Part shown: positions 16,289 to 25,862 of the stretch, piece by piece
Layout: each line of letters begins with the position of its first letter
Position numbering within the stretch: position 1 is the first letter of the stretch
Source of the DNA: SURF-21 sp964529285
GTDB taxonomy: Bacteria; Actinomycetota; Geothermincolia; Geothermincolales; RBG-13-55-18
Length of the DNA stretch: 64,000 bases
Reading direction: 5' to 3'
NCBI GenBank assembly: GCA_964529285.1
Contig: CAZGWK010000006.1
Location: 23,198 to 87,197 of the forward strand
The notes under the pieces: model-generated
Database searches by the model: none
What the model was told of the DNA's origin: nothing
What the model saw: only the letters and a program-made list of their open reading frames with translations
Made by a program: the position numbers and the translations under genes

Positions 16289-17109
16289 GACAGGGATGCG
16301 CGTACGGCATAACGGTATGGGGGATGGAAGGTCGGTGACGGCTTGCCGTCTCCGGCGCAGCACACGAAAAAGGTGATTACGGGGCTGGCTGTGGGTTCGA
16401 CTATCCACATATCGGTATCGCGTACGACCAATCCCTCGCGCCAGGCGTACCTGTAATCCCTGCCGCCGTAGGTCAGGCTGATCTCATCCCCTTCCGCCAG
16501 CTCGAAAAGCCTGTTATATGGGAAGTCTATGCGGCCGCTGGCATGCGCCATGACCACGAAGTTTCCTCTCCCCGGACGCCCCGTTCCCGGAAAATGCCCC
16601 ACACCGAAGCCGATGACACTGGCCACGCCCTGGGGATCCTCGCCCTCAATCACCACATCGCGGTATGAAAAAGCGGGGATCTCCATGATCACGCCGTCGC
16701 CACGCGTGTTAAAAGAAATCTCCACTCCCTCATCGCAAACCCCTCCCCGCCTGTCCTCGGCCGTTCCCGGGTGCATGCGAAAGGTGTACCGCGCGTCCGG
16801 CTCCAACAGGTTTACCGGCACAACCAGGCATTCCGACTCTCCAGAAACGGTAAAGTCAACGGGAGGTTCAAAATACGCGGACCGTACGATACTCGGCAGG
16901 TCCATGGGGCGATCGAAGGAGAGAGCGATGGTGCAATCCCTTCCGACCATCCCGCCTTTGCTGGGCAACACCCTCATGAGGTACGGTCCGGCTTCGCTTC
17001 CGGTAGCGGCGCCGCAAGGGCTGAAGGGAAGAAGGAGCGCCAGCATGCATACCGACAGCAGGGCCGTCGCGCATATTCCGCATGCCTTCGCTCTATGCTT
17101 GTTCACCAT
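16225..17109 (-). CDS. Sortase-like cysteine transpeptidase with N-terminal Ig-like domain
   Basis: 294 residues. A signal peptide or anchor (about 10-36) is followed by an Ig-like (Big_5/SbsA-type) domain (about 45-135) and a sortase domain (about 140-270). Candidate catalytic residues: His in NFVVMAHASGR, Cys in ITFFVCCAGDG, Arg in YRYAVRASL. Sortases join cell-wall proteins to peptidoglycan or to each other. The last about 20 residues are encoded by a palindromic repeat, so the native C-terminus was probably replaced just after the catalytic Arg. No LPXTG substrate is seen nearby. Confidence 0.75.
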   Translation of the reverse strand: MVNKHRAKACGICATALLSVCMLALLLPFSPCGAATGSEAGPYLMRVLPSKGGMVGRDCTIALSFDRPMDLPSIVRSAYFEPPVDFTVSGESECLVVPVNLLEPDARYTFRMHPGTAEDRRGGVCDEGVEISFNTRGDGVIMEIPAFSYRDVVIEGEDPQGVASVIGFGVGHFPGTGRPGRGNFVVMAHASGRIDFPYNRLFELAEGDEISLTYGGRDYRYAWREGLVVRDTDMWIVEPTASPVITFFVCCAGDGKPSPTFHPPYRYAVRASLSGVSPPLSTQSSEGSSDNVGT

Positions 17110-17185
17110 TTGGCCAGATACCGTTTCTCACTCCTCCGCGAGGATAATATCATCTGCGCTTCTCGCCGCGATAGAGAGGTATCAT

Positions 17186-19330
17186 TCATGCCTGGAAGAG
17201 CCACTCCAGGTTCTCACGAAAGCGGTTCTTCACCTCGAGGCGCAGTAAAAGATGTTCCGCATCCTGCAGGTGGGGGTCTTTCTCTACCAGATCGAAAGCA
17301 TCGGCGCGGGCCTGCTTGAGCAGCTGGAAATCGCGAATGAGGCGGGCTACCCGCATATCGGGCATGCCTGACTGGCGGGTACCGAACAGCGACCCCTCAC
17401 CGCGTATCTTCAGATCCGCTTCGGCGAGATCGAAGCCGTCTTCGATCTCCGCGATGGCCTGCATACGCCTTTGCGATTCCTCGGTACCGCCGTCGAATAC
17501 GAACACGCTATGCGAGGGATACTCGCCGCGCCCCACGCGTCCACGCAACTGGTGCAGTTGGGAGAGCCCGAAACGATCTGCGTTTTCGACCATCATCACC
17601 GTCGCGTTTGGAATGTCTATCCCGACCTCAATAACGGTAGTCGATACCAGGAGCTGTACGTCTCCGCTGCGAAAACCTGCCATTACCCTGTCCTTTTCGG
17701 CCTTCGCCATCTGGCCGTGCAGGAGCCCGATGCTCGCTTCACCGAAGACCTTGCAGAGCTCGCGTACTTCTTTTTCCGCCGCCTTAGCCTCGATGGCCGG
17801 AGAGACATCCACAAGCGGGCATACCACGAAAGCCTGTCTTCCTTTCTGCAGTTCATCGCGGATTATGTCGTATGCACTCGTCCTTTCACCCGGGCCGACG
17901 ACCAGCGTGCGCGTTCCGGCCCTTCCGGCGGGAAGCTCGTCCAGTTCTGATACCTCCAGGTCGCCGTAGAGCGTGAGCGAGAGAGTGCGGGGTATAGGTG
18001 TCGCGGTCATAATCAGGGTGTCCGGATGAATGCCCTTCTCCTTCAGGAGCATCCTCTGGCGTAACCCGAAACGGTGCTGCTCGTCCACGACTATCAGACC
18101 GAGGCTTTTGAACTCAACGTCCTCCTGTATGAGCGCATGCGTACCTACGAGTATGTCCAGTCCTCCACTTCCCACAGCTTCAAGTATCTCCCTGCGCTTC
18201 GCAGCGGCCGTATTCCCGGTCAGCAGCTCCACCCGCAACCCGAAACCGTCAGCAAGCAGGCTGGCGATGTTCGCATGATGTTGTTCCGCCAGTACCTCGG
18301 TGGGAGCCATGATCGCTCCCTGATGGCCGTTCTCCAGCGTAAGCAGCAGTGACATGAGAGCCACAACCGTCTTGCCTGAACCCACCTCACCCTGCAGTAA
18401 GCGGTTCATCGGATACGGCTTCGACATGTCCCCGCATATCTCCCGAAAAGCCTTCTCCTGGGCGCCGGTCAGGCTGAAAGGGAGTGACGCGATAAAGGTC
18501 TTCAACAGGCTGCCTGGAGAGGCATGGGCTATACCGGTGGTCTCCTGCTTCAGGCGTTGACGCCGCATCGCCAGAGCTACCTGCATCACAAAGAGCTCGT
18601 CGTATGCCATGCGCTGGCGGGCGCGGTTGAGCCGCCCCGTGGAGACCGGAAAATGCATCTCGCGCAGGGCCTGGCTGCGGGGGGGATAGCCGTGACGCAG
18701 CCTCAGGCTGTAGGGGACGTGATCGGGAAGGTCGCCGTACTGCTCCAGGGCGCGCATGATGAGGCGGCGCAGCATGGCTGCGCTCAGTTTCTGGGTTGCC
18801 GGGTGCAGCGGGATGATGCGACCGGTATGTACCGTTTTCGACCCCACGTCCCCCGTGTCCTCGATGATGTCGTATGCGGGATTCACCATCTGCAGTCGCC
18901 CGTATCTGTACTGCACCCTTCCCGAGAATGCGACTTCCGTACCCGGCTGCATCCTGTCAGCATGGTAGGGCTGATTGAACCAAACCCCGTACATGTAAGC
19001 GGATCCGTCATAGATGGCGACGTGAAGTACACTGCGATTGCGCGCGATGCGGTTGAGTTCGGCCTTGCGCACCGTGCCCACCACCGTAGTATCCTCGCCT
19101 ATACGCACTTCCCCGATCCTGGACATCTTGCGACGGTCGAGATAACGGCGGGGGAAATGATAGAGAAGATCTTCCACGGTATGGATGTCCATGGCATGGA
19201 GATAGCGCGTAAAGCCCTTACCCACACCGCTGACCTCGCTGAGGGAACCCTGCATTGCTTCCCAGTGCGACTCCAGCTCCTCGACGCGCCGCTTCACCTG
19301 CCCAGGCATGGGAGTATCCTGCAAGGCCAA
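17186..19330 (-). CDS. recG: ATP-dependent DNA helicase RecG
   Basis: Branch-migration helicase that rescues stalled forks. 714 residues from TTG 19330, or 707 from ATG 19309, which has AGGA at 7 bp and may be the true start. Order: helix-hairpin-helix plus OB wedge domain (about 30-190; DLLYHFPRRYLDRR), helicase core with GEVGSGKT, DEQH box (VVDEQHRFGLRQR), TATPIPRTL, and LHQLRGRVGRG. It follows fakA almost directly. Confidence 0.96.
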   Translation of the reverse strand: MALQDTPMPGQVKRRVEELESHWEAMQGSLSEVSGVGKGFTRYLHAMDIHTVEDLLYHFPRRYLDRRKMSRIGEVRIGEDTTVVGTVRKAELNRIARNRSVLHVAIYDGSAYMYGVWFNQPYHADRMQPGTEVAFSGRVQYRYGRLQMVNPAYDIIEDTGDVGSKTVHTGRIIPLHPATQKLSAAMLRRLIMRALEQYGDLPDHVPYSLRLRHGYPPRSQALREMHFPVSTGRLNRARQRMAYDELFVMQVALAMRRQRLKQETTGIAHASPGSLLKTFIASLPFSLTGAQEKAFREICGDMSKPYPMNRLLQGEVGSGKTVVALMSLLLTLENGHQGAIMAPTEVLAEQHHANIASLLADGFGLRVELLTGNTAAAKRREILEAVGSGGLDILVGTHALIQEDVEFKSLGLIVVDEQHRFGLRQRMLLKEKGIHPDTLIMTATPIPRTLSLTLYGDLEVSELDELPAGRAGTRTLVVGPGERTSAYDIIRDELQKGRQAFVVCPLVDVSPAIEAKAAEKEVRELCKVFGEASIGLLHGQMAKAEKDRVMAGFRSGDVQLLVSTTVIEVGIDIPNATVMMVENADRFGLSQLHQLRGRVGRGEYPSHSVFVFDGGTEESQRRMQAIAEIEDGFDLAEADLKIRGEGSLFGTRQSGMPDMRVARLIRDFQLLKQARADAFDLVEKDPHLQDAEHLLLRLEVKNRFRENLEWLFQA

Positions 19331-19336
19331 GTCGTC

Positions 19337-20923
19337 CTATTCCACCCCGAAGATGTAGTGATAGACCGGTTGGCCTCCGTCTATCACCTCCACCTCCATC
19401 CCTTTTTCCTCCAGCAGGTCCACAAGTACGGCGTGGTTCAGCCCGTGGCCTTCCTCGCCGATGATCATGCTCACTATCTCGTCGTCCTCCTCGATCATCC
19501 TGTCCAGCAGGGCCCCCGCAGCCTCCAGGGCATCTCCCGAGGCAGAAACGATTTCCCCCTTGAACAGGCCGATAAAATTGCCCTTCTTTATCTTTCCCAG
19601 CTTGCCCTTGCTGTCCCGCACCGCCACCGTCACCGCTCCGGTCTTCACCCCTTCCATTGCCTGCATCATCCTGTCGCTGTTGCTTTGCAGCTCGCCCCGG
19701 GAATCGAAGGCTACCATGGCCGCGAAACCTTCCGTGATGGAAACCGATGGTATCACCACTACCTCTTTTTCCGTCAATTCCTTGGTCTGCTCGGCCGCGG
19801 GAATGATGTTCTTGTTATTGGGTATGAGCAGTATGCGGTCCTGGGGTACGGCGTCTATGGCATCCAGCATCTCCGCGGTGCTCGGATTCATGCTCTGCCC
19901 CCCATCCACCATATGGTCAACCCCCATGGAACGCAGGATTTCCTTTATGCCATCCCCCACCGCCACCGCCACGACGCCCGTAGGCTTGAGCTCCGCTGCC
20001 TCGCGTGCAGCGCCCAGCTCTTCTACCTGCAGTTTGAGGTCGGTTATCTCGACGTCGCTCAACCTGCCGACCCCCGAGGCCTCCTCGATCACTTTGCCGA
20101 GTTGATCGGTATGCACGTGTACGCGGTACATCTTATCGCCCCCGACCACGAGTACCGAACCTCCTATCTCGTGCAGTACTCCGCGGAATCGCTCTGCCTT
20201 GGAATCCTTGCAATGCAATATAAACTGCGCTTCGTAGCGGAAGTCCTCCACCTGGACGTGCTCGAGGTTGGCCGTCTGTCCAACCTCTTCCTCGATCACC
20301 TGCAACTCCTCGCCGCTCAGATAGGCGAGGATGCCCTCGAGGATAGCGAGCAGCCCGCGGCCTCCCGCATCGACTACGCCCGCTTCCTTGAGCACGGGCA
20401 GGAGCTCTGGAGTGTATTCCAGCGTTTCCCTTGCCCTGATAACTACTCCCGTAAACCATTCCTCGAGGCTCTTCTTGCCGTCCCTGCTGCGAGCTCCCTC
20501 CTCGGATGCCTCTCTTACCACGGTAAGGATAGTCCCTTCCACCGGTTTCATTACGGCCCTGTATGCCACGTCGCATCCGCGCACGAGCGCATCGGCCATC
20601 ACGCCGATGTCCGCGGCTTCGCTCTCCCTGATAACCTCGGTCATACCTTTGAGTATCTGGGAAAGCACTACCCCCGAGTTACCGCGCGCGCCCATGAGAG
20701 AGCCCCGGGATATCGCCTGGCATACCGTGGCTATGTCCCTTTTGTCTGTACCGAGGATTGCTTCCTTCACGGCCTGCATGGTCAGGAGCATGTTGGTGCC
20801 GGTATCGCCGTCCGGCACCGGGAATACGTTCATGGCGTTTATCTCGTCCTTATGAAGCCTGAGCGCATCGATGGATACGTCTACGATACCGACGAGGTCA
20901 GCCGCATCCAATCTCTCGACCAA
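19337..20923 (-). CDS. fakA: Fatty acid kinase FakA-like DAK2/DhaL protein
   Basis: 528 residues: N-terminal DhaL kinase domain with the ATP/Mg loop VFPVPDGDTGTNMLLTM and GARGNSGVVLSQI, a middle domain, and a C-terminal EDD/DegV-like domain. FakA phosphorylates fatty acids held by FakB (DegV) proteins. Start is TTG with GGAGGTG 7 bp upstream. It lies 17 bp after asp23, a very common pairing. A DegV gene is present at 10609-11466. Confidence 0.92.
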   Translation of the reverse strand: MVERLDAADLVGIVDVSIDALRLHKDEINAMNVFPVPDGDTGTNMLLTMQAVKEAILGTDKRDIATVCQAISRGSLMGARGNSGVVLSQILKGMTEVIRESEAADIGVMADALVRGCDVAYRAVMKPVEGTILTVVREASEEGARSRDGKKSLEEWFTGVVIRARETLEYTPELLPVLKEAGVVDAGGRGLLAILEGILAYLSGEELQVIEEEVGQTANLEHVQVEDFRYEAQFILHCKDSKAERFRGVLHEIGGSVLVVGGDKMYRVHVHTDQLGKVIEEASGVGRLSDVEITDLKLQVEELGAAREAAELKPTGVVAVAVGDGIKEILRSMGVDHMVDGGQSMNPSTAEMLDAIDAVPQDRILLIPNNKNIIPAAEQTKELTEKEVVVIPSVSITEGFAAMVAFDSRGELQSNSDRMMQAMEGVKTGAVTVAVRDSKGKLGKIKKGNFIGLFKGEIVSASGDALEAAGALLDRMIEEDDEIVSMIIGEEGHGLNHAVLVDLLEEKGMEVEVIDGGQPVYHYIFGVE

Positions 20924-20940
20924 TTAAGGCACCTCCATGC

Positions 20941-21297
20941 CTAGTTCACCCGGACCCCTTGGACGTGCACCTGGACTTCATCTACATCCATGCCGGTGGA
21001 GCTCTCCACCATGTACTTGACCTGTTCGATCAGGTTGTGAGCCACTTCCGCTATGTTGATGCCCGCCTCAACGATCACATAGAGATCGAAACCGACGGAG
21101 TTTTCCTTGCGATGCAGCCGCACTCCCCTGCGCAGAGAATCCCTCCCCAGCAGTTCCGCCACACCCTCCTGGAAACTCTGGCTCGCCATCCCCACGATGC
21201 CGTAACAGCGCGTGCACGTGAGTCCGGCCAGGTCTGCCAGCACGTCGTCGCTAATGGTTATCTTTCCTGCTTGTTCAGGGGCTTTTTCCTCGCTCAC
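20941..21297 (-). CDS. Asp23/Gls24 family envelope-stress protein
   Basis: 118 residues with the Asp23 core: ITISDDVLADLAGLTCTRC near the N-terminus and VGFDLYVIVEAGINIAEVAH followed by GMDVDEVQVHVQGVRV at the end. Asp23 proteins assemble at the membrane and relate to cell-envelope stress. First gene of the leftward block; an extended -10 promoter lies about 40 bp upstream, and GGAGGAGG precedes the start. Confidence 0.9.
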   Translation of the reverse strand: MSEEKAPEQAGKITISDDVLADLAGLTCTRCYGIVGMASQSFQEGVAELLGRDSLRRGVRLHRKENSVGFDLYVIVEAGINIAEVAHNLIEQVKYMVESSTGMDVDEVQVHVQGVRVN

Positions 21298-21335
21298 ATC
21301 CTCCTCCAGATACAGCCGGAATACATAATAGACTG

Positions 21336-21344
21336 ATTATAGCA
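21336..21344 (-). promoter_or_regulatory. Extended -10 promoter for asp23-fakA-recG
   Basis: On the minus strand TGCTATAAT (21336-21344) is a perfect extended -10 (TGnTATAAT) about 40 bp before the asp23 start. No good -35 is visible at 17 bp, which is tolerable for extended -10 promoters. Confidence 0.6.
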
Positions 21345-21552
21345 ATCGCCGAGGACCATATACTATAATGCCGCCGGGCACACGAACGTAACATATGATC
21401 GCGGCGGTGTTTTTTCGTTAGAACGCCTACGGAAGGGGGATTGCATCGCTTCGTGACGCAGCGCAGAGGCGCCTCGGGTTCGCTCGGCACAGCCTCCGCC
21501 GCGCGCCCTCCGGGCGATGCCGCCACTTACGCTGTACATCTAGCGTATATAC

Positions 21553-21581
21553 TTGTGTCATTCAGGGGGTTCTGGTAACAT
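21553..21581 (+). promoter_or_regulatory. Promoter for rpmB
   Basis: TTGTGT (21553-21558), a 17-bp spacer, TAACAT (21576-21581), 28 bp before the rpmB ATG, which has GGAGG at 21601. The divergent region 21298-21609 therefore contains one promoter for each direction and no gene. Confidence 0.6.
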
Positions 21582-21609
21582 ACATCCGTATGTTTTCTAG
21601 GAGGTTAAC

Positions 21610-21798
21610 ATGTCCAAGATCTGTGAAGTCTGCGGCAAGAAGCCAAGCTTCGGTTTCAATATAAGCCACTCCCACCGCAAGACCAAGCGCCGGTGGAACC
21701 CCAACGTGCAGAGGGTCCGGGTCGTCGTAGACGGCAAACCGACTCACATGAACGTATGCACCAAGTGCATCAAGGCGGGCAAGATAGAAAGGCGCTGA
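21610..21798 (+). CDS. rpmB: 50S ribosomal protein L28 (zinc-binding form)
   Basis: 62 residues. SKICEVCGKKPSFGFNISHS at the N-terminus and CTKC near the C-terminus form the four-cysteine zinc site of C+ L28. RRWNPNVQRVRV is a family signature. Transcribed divergently from asp23, the usual arrangement in Gram-positives. A terminator follows at 21890. Confidence 0.96.
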   Translation: MSKICEVCGKKPSFGFNISHSHRKTKRRWNPNVQRVRVVVDGKPTHMNVCTKCIKAGKIERR

Positions 21799-21889
21799 CC
21801 TTCCGCCCGCGCCCCCGCGCCGTTTTCCGTGATGTCTGCCAGAGGTCTTCGGTGTGTGCCGCCATGCGCCGCAGCCATTGAACGAAAAT

Positions 21890-21922
21890 GGGGGCGAAAG
21901 CAATTGCCTCCGCCCCGTTTTT
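21890..21922. terminator. Bidirectional intrinsic terminator between rpmB and the lipoprotein gene
   Basis: Stem GGGGCG/CGCCCC with a 14-nt loop, followed by GTTTTT on the plus strand and by CATTTTCGTT on the minus strand, so it can serve both convergent genes. Confidence 0.75.
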
Positions 21923-21981
21923 CCTGCCGTATTGTTCGGGCTCGACCCGTTTCCCCGCCGTAGGCCAAGCCCTCAGACGCC

Positions 21982-22572
21982 CTATTTCTCCAGGTTTTTA
22001 TCGAGCTTCAGCTGCTCCGCCTCAGCCCTCAATGTGTCACCCTGCTCGCCCAGTTCTTCGACCACTGCCAGCTCTTCGCTTTCCATCATAAGGGTTATGA
22101 TATCGATATCCTGGCCTTGCGCCATGGCCTCCAGGGCGCCCGTGAGCGAGAGCACGAGCCTGGTGGTATAATCCAGCTGTTCTATGTATGTGTCGACGGC
22201 CTCTATCATCTTGCTGGCGTAGTCCTTGTAATCCTGCACTCCATCCAGCGCCAGTATCTTCTCGTACTCAGCCTTGGCGGCCTCGAGGTTCTCCGCGATG
22301 GAATCGAGTATCCCCATGACCTCTTCCTCCATGGCCGCGCCCGCCTCTCCGGTTATGGCGGACATGTCTCCCCCCAAGGCGGCTGTCGCCAGCTCCGTCT
22401 GTTTGTCCGAGAGATCCTGAAGCAGCATATCGACTTCGGACATATAATTGTCTCCCGCTTGCATCAGCTCTTTGGCCTCGTCCTTGTTGGCATCGCCTCC
22501 GCACCCCGCCAGTACGGCCAGCATCGACAGGGCAAGCGCGGCGGCAAGAGCGATCACCACTGCTTTTCTCAT
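21982..22572 (-). CDS. Helical lipoprotein of unknown function
   Basis: 196 residues from ATG 22572, which has AGGAGG about 8 bp upstream; the longer open frame has no such support. A lipoprotein signal peptide (Lys/Arg start, hydrophobic core, lipobox LAGC) places it on the outer face of the membrane. The rest is acidic and helical (AENLEAAKAEYEKILALDGV). No family recognised. It lies between rpmB and the thi operon, 164 bp after thiD. Confidence 0.8.
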   Translation of the reverse strand: MRKAVVIALAAALALSMLAVLAGCGGDANKDEAKELMQAGDNYMSEVDMLLQDLSDKQTELATAALGGDMSAITGEAGAAMEEEVMGILDSIAENLEAAKAEYEKILALDGVQDYKDYASKMIEAVDTYIEQLDYTTRLVLSLTGALEAMAQGQDIDIITLMMESEELAVVEELGEQGDTLRAEAEQLKLDKNLEK

Positions 22573-22736
22573 CTTCTTACCTCCTGTTAGATTCTTGTCT
22601 CTTCGTCTCTCTACCTCAATATATTTCATCCTCTCAAGGGGATTTCCCTTTTTCGGAATTTCGATGCGCTCGCCCCGCCGTTTGTTCCTGCTGCTCATTT
22701 CACTTCTTATCGTTCATGAGACTACCTTTTCGCAAC

Positions 22737-23540
22737 TCAAGATTCCAGGCCTGGTTCCGGGATGGGGTGTACAGGGCCCCGACCCCTACCGATATCCAGG
22801 GAATGTACGAGGGCCCGTGTCACGTCTTGCTTTGCCCTGCTCGCCGCGCGCAGGGGTGCTTCTCCCATGGCCAGATAGGCCGCGGTAGCAGCCGAGAGCA
22901 TGCAGCCCGTACCGTGAGTATTATCTGTATCGATGCGGGCCGCAGTGAGAACCGCAAGGTCGGAGCCGTCGTAGAAGATATCCACTGCTTGATCGCAACC
23001 TGCGAGATGGCCGCCCTTGATCAATACACAAGCAGGCCCCATATCCTTGAGAAGAGCGGCGGCCCTCTTCATCGACTCCATACTCGCGATCTCCAGGTCG
23101 AGCAGCAGCGAGGCTTCCGTAAGGTTGGGAGTTATCACCGTGGCCAGTGGGAACAGCGTCTCCGCTATCGTCTCTATGCCCCCACCGTCCAGCAGGGAGT
23201 GGCCACTGGTAGATACGGCCACCGGGTCCACTACGAGACGCTCGACTTCGCGCTCGGCAACGACCCCGGCAACCGCCCGGATTATCGCCGCGCTTGCGAG
23301 CATCCCCGTCTTGGCACCCCTCACTGCGAAGTCATCCAGGACGGCTTCTAACTGCGATACCACCACCTGAGCCGGGAGATCGAAGCGCGATATTACTCCC
23401 ACGGTGTTCTGTGAGGTGACGCTGGTTATGGCGCAAGCGCCGTGTACGCCGCACGCGTAGAACGTTTTTATATCCGCCTGGATACCGGCGCCCCCTCCGG
23501 AATCGGAGCCCGCGATAGTGAGGGCGACAGGCAAACTCAT
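22737..23540 (-). CDS. thiD: Hydroxymethylpyrimidine/phosphomethylpyrimidine kinase
   Basis: Phosphorylates HMP and HMP-P to HMP-PP for thiamine synthesis. 267 residues of ribokinase fold: ALTIAGSDSGGGAGIQADIK at the N-terminus, VLIKGGHL, and the anion-hole/catalytic segment DNTHGTGCMLSAA with its catalytic Cys. Last gene of the riboswitch-controlled thiE-thiC-thiL-thiD operon, 3 bp after thiL. Confidence 0.96.
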   Translation of the reverse strand: MSLPVALTIAGSDSGGGAGIQADIKTFYACGVHGACAITSVTSQNTVGVISRFDLPAQVVVSQLEAVLDDFAVRGAKTGMLASAAIIRAVAGVVAEREVERLVVDPVAVSTSGHSLLDGGGIETIAETLFPLATVITPNLTEASLLLDLEIASMESMKRAAALLKDMGPACVLIKGGHLAGCDQAVDIFYDGSDLAVLTAARIDTDNTHGTGCMLSAATAAYLAMGEAPLRAASRAKQDVTRALVHSLDIGRGRGPVHPIPEPGLES

Positions 23541-23543
23541 CCC

Positions 23544-24524
23544 TCATCCCTCCTTGAAATGCTCGTATCCGGCACGATGCATCTCCACGCTCCGACCCGC
23601 GGAGTCGAGCACGGCTAGGCCTTTCTTCTCCGTCATCCTGCCGATGACCGTGAGCCCCAGTTCGTCCCGCATGGCCGCGGCCTCGTTACCATCCGCGATG
23701 ATGACCAGTTCATAATCCTCTCCTCCGAAGAGAGCGGCACTTGCGGCATCCTCGCCGAGTTCCCGGGCCGTCTCCCGCGCCGCGGCCGATATGGGAACCT
23801 CTTCCAGGTGGATCTCCGCACCCGCTCCGCTTTCCTCGCATACATGGCCCAGGTCTCTCAGCAACCCGTCGCTGACGTCGATGCCCGCCACGGCCCCCAG
23901 CTCCCGAGCGCGCCTCCCCTCCCGCAGGCGGGGCTGTGGATAGAGGTGGCGCCGGGCGCAGGGGTTGGAATCCACACCGCCGCCCATCAGCCATTTCAAT
24001 CCCAGGAAAGAATCGCCAAGCGAGCCGGTCACCATTACCGCCTGGCCAGGCCTTGCCGCATCACGCGTGAGAAAAGTATCCCCCGGGACGGATGCGACGA
24101 GCGAGACGGATATGAAGATGTATTGGGGAGAACGCACGATGTCTCCGCCGACGACGCCGCAGGAAAATTCTTTGCCGCAATCCATCAGCCCCCGGTATAT
24201 CTCCTCTACCGCCTCCACCTCGCTATCGGCTCTAAGCCCCAGCACCACCAGCGCAAATGCCGGCGGTGATGCGCCCATGGCGGCCATGTCCGATATATTT
24301 ACCGCGAGGGACTTGTAGCCCAGGGAGTGCCACGAGGTGTAAGCGGGGTCGAAATGAACCCCCTCCACGACGGCATCCGCGGTGTAAGCCCACAGCCCGC
24401 TCCCGACGGTGCCGAATACCGCCGTGTCGTCTCCCAGGCCCTTGACCAAGCCCTCGCGCTCGCCCTCCAGCATGTGACGGAGCCTGTCTATGAGTCCGAA
24501 TTCCCCCTCATCCGCTACGCGCAA
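23544..24524 (-). CDS. thiL: Thiamine-monophosphate kinase
   Basis: Converts thiamine phosphate to thiamine pyrophosphate with ATP. 326 residues, AIR-synthase-like fold: KGLGDDTAVF, VNISDMAAMGASPPAFALV, GGDIVRS, MVTGSLGDSFLG, AGIDVSDGLLRDLGH and ALFGGEDYELV are all typical. The start appears to be TTG at 24524 with GGGAGGGA 6 bp upstream. It lies between thiC and thiD. Confidence 0.95.
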   Translation of the reverse strand: MRVADEGEFGLIDRLRHMLEGEREGLVKGLGDDTAVFGTVGSGLWAYTADAVVEGVHFDPAYTSWHSLGYKSLAVNISDMAAMGASPPAFALVVLGLRADSEVEAVEEIYRGLMDCGKEFSCGVVGGDIVRSPQYIFISVSLVASVPGDTFLTRDAARPGQAVMVTGSLGDSFLGLKWLMGGGVDSNPCARRHLYPQPRLREGRRARELGAVAGIDVSDGLLRDLGHVCEESGAGAEIHLEEVPISAAARETARELGEDAASAALFGGEDYELVIIADGNEAAAMRDELGLTVIGRMTEKKGLAVLDSAGRSVEMHRAGYEHFKEG

Positions 24525-24543
24525 CCCTATCCCTCCCTTCCGT

Positions 24544-25857
24544 TCAATCGCAGACGTCTACGGACTCGCGGCCCAGATAATCCGCGATGAAACGCATGGC
24601 ACAGAAATCTCCGCACATCGTGCAGGCCTTCTCCCCTTCCACCTGCCGCTCGCCGAAAAGGCGGCGTGCTTTCAGCGGGTCGAGGGCAAGCCTTAATTGT
24701 TCATCCCAATCCAGGCTTTTGCGCGCCCTGCTCATGTTCAAGTCCCAGGCTCTCGCTCCGGGAATGCCCCGTGCTATGTCCGCGGCGTGCGCTGCGATAC
24801 GCGTGACGATAACGCCTTCCCGCACATCTTCAGCCGTCGGGAGACCAAGGTGCTCCCGGGGAGTCACGTAACACAGGAAATCCGCTCCGGACATGGCGGC
24901 GACGGCTCCGCCGATCGCAGCGCCGATGTGATCGTATCCAGCGGCCACATCGGTCACCAGCGGTCCCAACACGTAGAAAGGCGCGCCGCGGGTTATGTCC
25001 TTGGCCATACGCACGTTGGCCTCCACCTGGTGCAGAGGAATGTGGCCCGGTCCTTCCACCATACATTGCACCCCCGCTTCGCGCGAACGCTTCACCAGCT
25101 CGCCCAGGACCACCAGCTCGGCGATTTGGGCTGCGTCGGAGGCATCCTCGATGCATCCCGGCCGCATTCCGTCCCCGAGCGATAATGTCACTTCGTACTT
25201 GCGGACTATATCCAGGAGCCGGTCGAATCCCGAGTAGAGCGGATTCTCCTCGCCATGATGCAGTATCCATCCCGCAAGGAAGGCGCCCCCCCTGCTCACG
25301 ATGTCCGCCACCCTCGGATTGGCCTTCAATGCCTCCAATACGTTTGTGGTCACGCCGCAGTGCACGGTGATGAAATCAACTCCGGATGCGCAGTGATCCT
25401 CTATGGCCCGGAAAATGCCGTCCGGAGACATGGCCACGATGCTTCCCTTTTCCTGCTGCGCGCGTACTGCCGCCTGGTACACGGGGACGGAACCGACGGG
25501 TATGGGAGAGTTAGCGACTACCGCGTCCCTGACCCTGTCGATGGGACCTCCGGTAGAGAGGTCCATCACGGCATCTGCGCCCGCCTCTACCGCCGCCCGC
25601 AGTTTTACCAGTTCATCATCTATGCCGGCGTAATCGCTCGAAGTGCCTATGTTTGCATTTACCTTGATGCGCGAAAGACCGCCGATTATGCAGGGCTTGT
25701 TCATCTTGCGGGCGATATTGTATGGAACCACCGCCGTTCCCCTGAGCAGAGCATCCGCGAGGTCGTCCGTCTTCATGCCCTCATCGGCTGCCAGGCCTTC
25801 CAGCATAGGCGGGGCCACGCCAAGCCTCAATTCCTCCACCAACGTCCTTTTTCTCAT
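24544..25857 (-). CDS. thiC: Phosphomethylpyrimidine synthase ThiC
   Basis: Radical SAM enzyme that rearranges aminoimidazole ribotide to HMP-P. 437 residues from ATG 25857 (GGGGAGG upstream). Family segments: KVNANIGTSSDYAGID, AVMDLSTGGPID, VDFITVHCGVTTN, SLGDGMRPGCIEDASD, MVEGPGHIPLHQVEANV. The C-terminal cluster motif CTMCGDFCAMRF provides the three [4Fe-4S] cysteines. Short form typical of anaerobes, without the N-terminal extension of the enterobacterial enzyme. Confidence 0.97.
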   Translation of the reverse strand: MRKRTLVEELRLGVAPPMLEGLAADEGMKTDDLADALLRGTAVVPYNIARKMNKPCIIGGLSRIKVNANIGTSSDYAGIDDELVKLRAAVEAGADAVMDLSTGGPIDRVRDAVVANSPIPVGSVPVYQAAVRAQQEKGSIVAMSPDGIFRAIEDHCASGVDFITVHCGVTTNVLEALKANPRVADIVSRGGAFLAGWILHHGEENPLYSGFDRLLDIVRKYEVTLSLGDGMRPGCIEDASDAAQIAELVVLGELVKRSREAGVQCMVEGPGHIPLHQVEANVRMAKDITRGAPFYVLGPLVTDVAAGYDHIGAAIGGAVAAMSGADFLCYVTPREHLGLPTAEDVREGVIVTRIAAHAADIARGIPGARAWDLNMSRARKSLDWDEQLRLALDPLKARRLFGERQVEGEKACTMCGDFCAMRFIADYLGRESVDVCD

Positions 25858-25862
25858 TTTTT

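Noticed and set aside
18524..20944. 806-codon open frame on the plus strand
   Set aside because: It is antisense to recG and fakA, both with full family motifs. Long open antisense frames are common in GC-rich genes. Its His/Tyr/Leu-rich content is typical of a shadow frame.
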